Assembly: GCF_002575655.3 (NCBI RefSeq)
Contig: NC_053040.3
Coordinates: 464,862,780 to 464,926,779, forward strand
Length of the DNA stretch: 64,000 nucleotides
DNA from: Aegilops tauschii subsp. strangulata
Lineage: Eukaryota > Streptophyta > Magnoliopsida > Poales > Poaceae
Direction: 5' to 3'
Position numbers and translations under genes: made by a program. Under the pieces are notes generated by a model. It worked only from the letters and a program-made list of their open reading frames with translations. It was not told where the DNA came from and made no database searches. The number at the start of each line of letters is the position of its first letter. The stretch's first letter is position 1. Below, piece after piece: positions 56,635 to 64,000 of the stretch.

Positions 56635-58369
56635 TGTTGGAAATATGCCCTAGAGGCAATAATAAAGTGGTTATTATTATATTTCCTTGTTCATGATTAT
56701 CGTTTATTATCCATGCTATAATTGTATTGACCGGAACAAATACATGTGTGGATACATAGACAACAACATGTCCCTAGTAAGCCTCTATCGGACTAGCTCG
56801 TTGATCAAAGATGGCTATGGTTTCCTAGCCATGGATATGAGTTGTCATTTGATAACGGGATCACATCATTAGGAGAATGGTGTGATGGACAAGACCCAAA
56901 CTATGAACGTAGCATATGATCGTATCAAGTTTATTGCTATCGTTTTTCTGCATGTCAAGTATATGCTCCTATGACCATGAGATCATGAAACTCACTGACA
57001 CTGGAGGAGTGCGTTGTGTGTACCAAACGTCGCAACGTAACTGGGTGACTATAAAGGTGCTCTACAGGTATCTCCGAGGGTGTTTGTTGAGTTGGCATGG
57101 ATCAAGACTGGGATTTGTCACTCCGTATGACGGAGAGGTATCTCAGGGCCCACTCGGTAATACAGCATCACAATAAGCTTGCAAGCAATGTGACCAATGA
57201 GTTATTCACGGGATCTTGTATTAGGGAACGAGTAAAGAGACTTGCCGGTAACAAGATTAAACTAGGTATGGAGATACCGACGATCGAATCTTGGGCAAGT
57301 AACATACTAATAGACAAAGGGAACTACATACGGGATTAGCTGAATCCTTGAGATCGAGGTTCGACCGATAAGATCTTCGTAGAATATGTAGGAACCAATA
57401 TGGGCATCCAGGTCCAGCTATTGGTTATTGACCGTAGAGGTGTCTCGGTCATGTCTGCATAGTTCTCGAACCCGCAGGGTCTACACACTTAACGTTTGGT
57501 GACGATATAAGTATAGTTGAGTCATTATGGTGGTTACCGAAGGTTGTTCAGAGTCCCGGATGAAACCCCGAATGTGACGAGGAACTCTGGAATGGTCCAG
57601 AGGTGAAGATCGATATATTGGACGAAGGGTATTGGAGTCCGGAATTGTTCCGGGGGTACCGGGCGATGATCAGCATCACCGAAAGGGGTTTCGGGGGGCC
57701 CCGACAAGTGTTGGGGGGCCTCATGGGCCTAGGGGAGGGGGCACATCAGCCCACTAAGGGGTTTTGCGCTCCCCTCACCCCATACCACGTTACCAGAGGA
57801 GGTGGGCGCCCTCCCTAGGGTTCACACCCCTTTGCCTTGGGGGCCAAGGCTCCCGAGGGGTTGGAGGCGCCCAAAACCCATCTAGGGTTTCCCCCTACGG
57901 CCGCTGCCTCCCTAGATGGGATCTAGGGTGCCCCCTCCTCCTCCCTTCCCCCCTATATATAGAGAGGTAGAGAGAGGGCAGCCGCACCCCTTGAGCACAT
58001 CTCGATGCCACGGCGTTGCCTCTCCTCTCCCTCGCATCCCTCTTCTCCATAGTTCTTAGCGAAGCTTTGCTGAGATTTCTCCACCACCACCGCCACCACG
58101 CCATCGTGCTGCCGGAGGACTTGAGCTACTACTTCACCATCGCTCGCTGGATCGAGGAGGTGAAGGCGTCATCAAGCCGTACGTGTGTTGAATGCGGAGG
58201 TGTCGTCCGTTCGGCACTTGGATCGGGAGTTCGCGGGACGGATCATGATTAGATCGCGAAGACGTTCGACTACATCAACCGTGTTTCTTAATGCTTCCTC
58301 TTAGCGATCTACAAGGGTATGCAGATCTAATCTCTCCTCTCGTAGATGTTCATCTCCTAGATTGGATCT
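56635..58369 (+). repeat. Copia LTR G (BARE1/WIS-like), 3' end cut by element F
   Basis: Begins TGTTGGAAATATGCCCTAG and runs in plus orientation to GATTGGATCT at 58369, about 45 bases short of the end as judged from the homologous LTR of F. The TATA box CTATATATAG is at 57953-57962. It may be a solo LTR or the 5' LTR of a larger element; the right part lies outside the window. Confidence 0.88.
58365..58369. repeat. Target site of Copia element F (GATCT)
   Basis: In F's own LTR the same region reads (complement) TTGGATCTTGGTGAG-like sequence, so F inserted after GATCT of LTR G. Confidence 0.6.
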
Positions 58370-60088
58370 TGTTGGGAATCGTAGCATAATTTAAAATTTT
58401 CCTACGCTCACCAAGATGCATCTATGGAGTCTACTAGCAACGAAGGGAAAGGAGTGGATCTACATACCCTTGTAGATCGCGAGCGGAAGCGTTCCAATGA
58501 ACGTGGATGACGGAGTCGTACTCGCCGTGATCCAAATCACCGATGACCGAGTGCCGAACGGACGGCACCTCCGCGTTCAACACACGTACGGTGCAGCAAC
58601 GTCTCCTCCTTCTTGATCCAGCAAGGGGGAAGGAGAGGTTGATGGAGATCCAACAGCACGACGGCGTGGTGGTGGATGTAGCGGGTCTCCGGCAGGGCTT
58701 CGCCGAGCTTCTGCGAGAGAGAGAGATGTTGCAGGGGAGGAGGGAGGCGCCCAAGGCTTAGATGTTGCTGCCCTCCCTTCCCCCCACTATATATAGGGCC
58801 AAGGGAGAGGGGGGGCGCAGCCTTGCCCCTTCCTCCAAGGAAGGGTGCGGCCAGGGGGGAGTCCTTCCCCCCCAAGGCACCTCGGAGGTGCCTTCCCCCT
58901 TTAGGACTCTCCCTTTTTTCTTATCTCTTGCGCATGGGCCTCTAGGGGCTGGTGCCCTTGGCCCATATAGGCCAAGGCGCACCCCTTACAGCCCATGTGG
59001 CCCCCCGGGGCTGGTGGGCCCCCTTGGTGGACCCCCGGACCCCTTTCGGCACTCCCGGTACAATACCGATAAAGTGCGAAACTTTTCCGGCGACCAAAAT
59101 AAGACTTCCCATATATAAATCTTTACCTCCGGACCATTCTGGAACCTCTCGTGACGTCCGGGATCTCATCCGGGACTCCGAACAACTTTCGGGTTTCCGC
59201 ATACATATATCTCTACAACCCTAGCGTCACCGGACCTTAAGTGTGTAGACCCTACGGGTTCGGGAGACATGCAGACATGACCGAGACGCCTCTCCAGTCA
59301 ATAACCAACAGCGGGATCTGGATACCCATGTTGGCTCCCACATGTTCCATGATGATATCATCGGATGAACCACGGTGTCGAGGATTCAATCAATCCGTAT
59401 GCAATTCCCTTTGTCAATCGGTATGTTACTTGCCCGAGATTCGATCGTCGGTATCCCAATACCTTGTTCAATCTCGTTACCGGCAAGTCTCTTTACTCGT
59501 ACCGCAATGCATGATCCCGTGACTAACGCTTTAGTCACATTGAGCTCATTATGATGATGCATTACCGAGTGGGCCCAGAGATACCTCTCCGTCACACGGA
59601 GTGACAAATCCCAGTCTCGATCCGTGCCAACCCAACAGACACTTTCGGAGATACCCGTAATGCACCTTTATAGCCACCCAGTTACGTTGTGACGTTTGGC
59701 ACACCCAAAGCACTCCTACGGTATCCGGGAGTTGCACGATCTCATGGTCTAAGGAAAAGATACTTGACATTGGAAAAGCTCTAGCAAACGAAACTACACG
59801 ATCTTTTATGCTATGCTTAGGATTGGGTCTTGTCCATCACATCATTCTCCTAATGATGTGATCCGTTATCAACGACATCCAATGTCCATGGTCAGGAAAC
59901 CGTAACCATCTATTGATCAACGAGCTAGTCAACTAGAGGCTCACTAGGGACATGGTGTTGTCTATGTATTCACACATGTATTACGATTTCCGGACAATAC
60001 AATTATAGCATGAATAATGGACAATTACCATGAACAAAGAAATATAATAATAACCATTTATTATTGCCTCTAGGGCATATTTCCAACA
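58370..60088 (-). repeat. 3' LTR of Copia element F (1719 bp)
   Basis: TGTTGGGAATCGTAGC at 58370 and ...CATATTTCCAACA at 60088; on the minus strand it starts TGTTGGAAATATGCCC. The TATA box CTATATATAG is at 58787-58796. Same subfamily as LTR G in opposite orientation. Confidence 0.92.
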
Positions 60089-60100
60089 GTCTCCCACTTG
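60089..60100 (-). promoter_or_regulatory. Polypurine tract of Copia element F
   Basis: The minus strand reads CAAGTGGGAGAC immediately before the LTR, matching the tract of element B. Confidence 0.75.
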
Positions 60101-63100
60101 CACTAGAGTCAATAATCTAGTTCACATCACCATGTGATTAACACTCACTGGTCACATCACCATGTGACCAACATCTAAAGAGTTTACTAGAGTCAACAAT
60201 CTAGTTCACATCACTATGTGATTATCACTCAATGTGTTCTGGTTTGGTCATGTTATGCTTGTGAGAGAGGTTATTAGTCAACGGGTCTGAACCTTTCAGA
60301 ACCGTGTGCTTTACGAATATCTATGTCATCTTGTGGATGCTACCACGCGCTATTTGGAGCCATTTCAAATAATTGCTCTACTATACGAATCCGGTTTGCT
60401 ACTCAGAGTCATCCGGATTAGTGTCAAAGTTCGCATCGACGTAACCATTTACGACGAACTCCTTTCCACCTCCATAATCGAGAAAATTCCTTAATCCACT
60501 AGGTACTAAGGATAAGTTCGACCGCTGTCATGAGATCCTTTCCCGGATCACCATTGTACCCTCTTGACCAACTCATGGCAAGGCACACTACATGTGCGGT
60601 ACACAGCTTAGCATACTCTAGAGCCTATGTCTAAAGCATAGGGGACGACCTTTGTCCTTTCTCTATCTTCCGCTGTGGTCAGGTCTTGAGTCTCACTCAA
60701 TACTCACACCTTGTAACACAGCCAAGAACTCCTTCTTTGCTGATCTATTTTGAACTCTTTCAAAATCATGTCAAGGTGTGCTGTCTTTTGAAAGTATCAT
60801 CAGGCGTCTTGATCTATCTCTATGGATCTTGATGCCCAATATGTAAGCAGCTTTATCCAGGTCTTCCTTTGAAAAACTCCTTTCAAACAACCCTTTATGC
60901 TTTCCAGAAATTTTACATCATTTCGGATCAACAATATGTCATTCACATATACTTATCAGAAATGTTGTAGCGCTCCCACTCACTTTATTGTAAATACAAG
61001 TTTCCAACAAACTTTGTATAAACCCAAAAACTTTGATCACTCCATCAAAGCGTATATTCTGACTCCGAGATGCTTGCTCTAATCCATGGAAGGATCGCTG
61101 GAGCTAGCATACCTTTTAGCATCCTTAGGATCGACAAAACCTTTCTGATTGTATCACATACAACCTTTCCTTACGAAAACTGGTAAGGAAACTCGTTTTG
61201 ACATCCATCTGCCAGATTTCATAAATGTAGCTAATGCTAACATGATTCCGACGGACCTAAGCATCGCTACGGATGAGAAAAACTCATCGTAGTCAACTCC
61301 TTGAACTTGTGAAAATACTCTTTGCCACAAGTCGAGCTTCATAGACGGTAACATTACCGTCCATGTCCGTCTTCTTCTTAAAGATCCATTTATCTCAATG
61401 GCTTGCCGATCATCGGGCAAGTTCACCAAAGTCCATGCTTTGTTCTGATACATGGATTCTATCTCGGATTTCATGGCCTCGAGCCATTCGTCGGAATATG
61501 GGCCCACCATCGCTTCTCCATAGCTCGTAGGTTCATTGTTGTCTACCAACATGACTTCCAAGACAGGATCACGCATTACTCTGAAGTAGTGCGCATCCTC
61601 GTCGTCCTACGAGGTTTGGTAGTGACTTGATCCGAAGTTTCATGATCACTATCATAAGCTTCCACTTCAATTGGTGTAGGTGCCACAGGAACAACTTCCT
61701 GTGCCCTGCTACACACTAGTTGAAGCGACGGTTCGATAACCTTATCAAGTCTCCACCATCCTCCCACTCAATTCTTTCGAGAGAAACTTTTCCTCGAGAA
61801 AGGACTCGTTTCTAGAAGCAATTACTTTTGCTTCCAGATCTGAAATAGGAGGTATACCCAACTGTTTTTGGGTATTCTATGAAGATGCATTTATCCGCTT
61901 TGGGTTCGAGCTTATCAACCTGAAACTTTTTCACATAAGCATCGCAGCCCCAAACTTTTAAGAAACGACAACTTAGGTTTCTATAAATGGTGTCGTCTCA
62001 ACGGAATTGCGTGGTGCCCCTTTTAAAGTGAATGCGGTTGTCTCTAATGCCTAACCCATAAACGATAGTGGTAATTTGATAAGAAACATCATGGTATGCA
62101 CCATATCCAATAGGGTGCAGTTATGATGTTCGGACACACCATCACACTATGGTGTTCCAGGCGGTATTAATTGTGAAACACTTTCCACAATGTCTCAATT
62201 GTGTGCCAAACTCGTATCTCAGATACTCATCTCTATGATCATATCACATACATTTTATCCTCTTGTCACGACGATCTTCAACTTCACTCTGAAATTGCTT
62301 GAACCTTTCAATAATTCAGACTAGTGTTTCATCAAGTAAATACACTCAGTATCTACTCAAATCATCTGTGAAGTAAGAACATAACGATATCCACTGCATG
62401 CCTTAGCATTCATTGGACTGCATACATCAAAATGTATTACTTCCAATAAATTGCTCTCTTGTTCCATCTTACTGAAAACGAGGCCTTTCAGTCATCTTGC
62501 CCATGTGGTATGATTTGCATGTCTCAAGTGATTCATAATCAAGTGAGTCCAAACGATCCATCTGTATGGAGTTTCTTCATGCATATATACCAATAGACAT
62601 GGTTCGCATGTCTCAATCTTTTCAAAAATGAGTGAGTCCAAAGATCCACCTACATGGAGCTTCTTCATGCGTTCTACACCAATATGACTCAAGTGGCAGT
62701 GCCACAAGTATGTGGTACTATCATTACTATCTTATATCTTTTGGCATGAACATGTGTATCACTACGATCGAGATTCATTTTAGGTGCAAGACCATTGAAG
62801 GTATTATTCAAATAAACAGAGTAACCATTATTCTCCTTAAATGAATAACCGTTTTGCGGTAAACATAATCCAATCATGTTCAACGCAAACACCAAATCTC
62901 GATGGTAGAGGAAGCATGCGATGCTTGATCACATCAACCTTGGAAACGCTTCCAACACATATCGTCATCTCACCTTTAGCTAGTCTCCATTTATTCCGCA
63001 ACTTTTATTTCGAGTTACTAACACTTAGCAACCGAACCAGTATCTAATACCCTGGTGCTGCTAGGAGTACTAGTAAAGTACACATTCGTATAACATATAT

Positions 63101-64000
63101 CCAATATACTTCTGTCGACCTTGCCTGCCTTCTCATCTACCAAATATCTAGGGTATTACTGCTTCAGTGACCGTTCCTCTCATAGAAGCACTTAGTCTCG
63201 GGTTTGGGTTCAACCTTGGGATTCTACACTAGAGCAGCAAACGACTTGCTGTTTCATGAAGTATCCCTTTTGCCCTTGCCCTTCTTAAACTAGTGGTTTT
63301 ACTAACCATCAACAATTGATGCTCCTTCTTGATTTCTACTCTCGCGGTGTCAAACATCGCGAATAGCTCAAGGATCATCATAACTATCCTTGATATGTTA
63401 TAGTTCATCACGAAGCTCTACTAGCTTGGTGGCAATGACTATGGGGAACTATCACTATCTCATCTGGGAGATTAACTCCCACTCGATTCAAGCGATTGTG
63501 GCACTCAGACAATCTGAGCACATGCTCAACGATTGAGCTTTTCTCCCTTAGTTTGCAGGCTTAAGAACTTGTCAGAGGTCTCATACCTCTTGACGTGGGC
63601 ACTAGTCTGAAATCCCAATTTCAGTCTTCGGAACATCTCACATGTTCTGCGACGTTTCAAGAACGTCTTTGGTGCCACAATTCTAAACCGCACTGAACTA
63701 TCACGTAGTCATCAAAACGTGTATGTCAGATGTTTCGTAACATCTACAGACGACGCTGAGGTTCAGCACACCGAGCGGTGCATTAAGGACATAAGCCTTC
63801 TGTGCAGCAATGAGGACAATCCTCAGTTTACGGACCCAGTCCGCATAATTGCTACTACCAACTTTCAACTAAATTTTCTCTAGGAACATATCTTAATTAG
63901 TAGAACTAAAGCGCAAGCTATGACATAATTTGCAAATACCTATTTGACTATGTTCATGATAATGAAGTTCATCTGATTATGAACTCCCACTCAGATAGAC
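60101..64000 (-). pseudogene. Decayed Copia gag-pol of element F
   Basis: No long frame. Recognisable islands on the minus strand: RT with LVNLPDDRQAIEI and QVQGVDYDE (61154-61576); integrase remnants (about 61860-62460); pre-integrase HHCC region (MWHCHLSHIGVERMKKLH to CEPCL, 62707-62492); protease/zinc knuckle remnants near 63000-63200; gag fragments (63229-64000). About 1 kb of RNase H region (60101-61100) is hardly readable by eye. Many frame breaks show an old copy. Confidence 0.85.
62505..62665. repeat. Internal tandem duplication in element F
   Basis: CATGTCTCAA...GTGAGTCCAAA followed by ATGGAG(T/C)TTCTTCATGC occurs twice about 105 bp apart (62518 and 62608). It duplicates part of the pre-integrase region. 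Confidence 0.7.

Larger units (their letters stand above)
58370..64000 (-). mobile_element. Copia element F (BARE1/WIS-like), 3' part
   Basis: Minus-strand Copia element: 3' LTR at left (58370-60088), polypurine tract, then RNase H, RT, integrase and gag in reverse, with gag still running at the window end. Internal sequence is strongly decayed, with many short deletions and stops, much more than in A and B. Confidence 0.88.

Noticed and set aside
1..64000. tRNA, rRNA, snRNA or microRNA genes
   Set aside because: No cloverleaf, A/B-box pair or conserved RNA core could be recognised by eye; a covariance-model search would be needed.

Overview
The window is almost entirely nested transposable elements of a grass genome. 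It most likely comes from the wheat tribe (Triticum, Aegilops or Hordeum). The main reason is that four copies carry the Ty1/Copia LTR signature of the BARE1/WIS/Angela superfamily (LTR start TGTTGGAAATATGCCCTAG or TGAAGGAAATATGCCCTAG). The CACTA element, the LINE and the Tat-like Gypsy elements also fit a Triticeae intergenic region. No bacterial, organellar, rRNA or tRNA genes were recognised.

Nest 1 (1-26512). The tail of a LINE ORF2 (24984-26512) was hit by an Angela-like Copia element B (plus strand, 5607-8689 and 21729-24983). B was then hit twice. A second Angela-like copy A (minus strand, 1-5606) sits in its untranslated leader. A 13 kb Gypsy element C (8690-21728) sits in its reverse transcriptase region and is bounded by the 5-bp duplication GGATA/GGATC. 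C has two 519-bp LTRs that are nearly identical. Its gag-pol lies on the minus strand and is broken by several stops. A convergent spliced gene lies on the plus strand (10293-13675) behind its own TATA box.

Intermediate stretch (26513-29336). This AT-rich region holds a short MITE-like inverted repeat, minisatellites and one small lysine-rich ORF on the minus strand (28374-28616). That ORF has a TATA box and may be the only gene here not derived from a transposon.

Nest 2 (29337-64000). A decayed Mutator-like (MULE) two-gene unit forms the base. On the plus strand is a multi-exon Ulp1/C48 protease-like pseudogene (29337-32879 and 51632-53535). Convergent on the minus strand is a FAR1/MULE transposase pseudogene (about 54573-56634). 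An 18.7 kb CACTA element E (32880-51628, duplication AAA) interrupts a coding exon of the Ulp1-like gene. E carries subterminal repeat arrays, a gene with duplicated exons, and a broken small gene into which a Gypsy derivative D (38129 to about 43790) inserted. D keeps an LTR, an antisense spliced gene related in layout to that of C, and the start of gag, but has lost pol. The transposase is cut by a plus-strand Copia LTR G (56635-58369), which is itself cut by a minus-strand Copia element F (58370-64000, open at the window end).

Taken together the genes are selfish: reverse transcriptase, integrase and protease modules for retrotransposition, transposase for cut-and-paste, and accessory ORFs (antisense Gypsy gene, Ulp1-like protease, CACTA coiled-coil ORF) of uncertain role. 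The accessory ORFs, above all the promoter-bearing spliced antisense gene found in two separate Gypsy elements, are the most interesting content.
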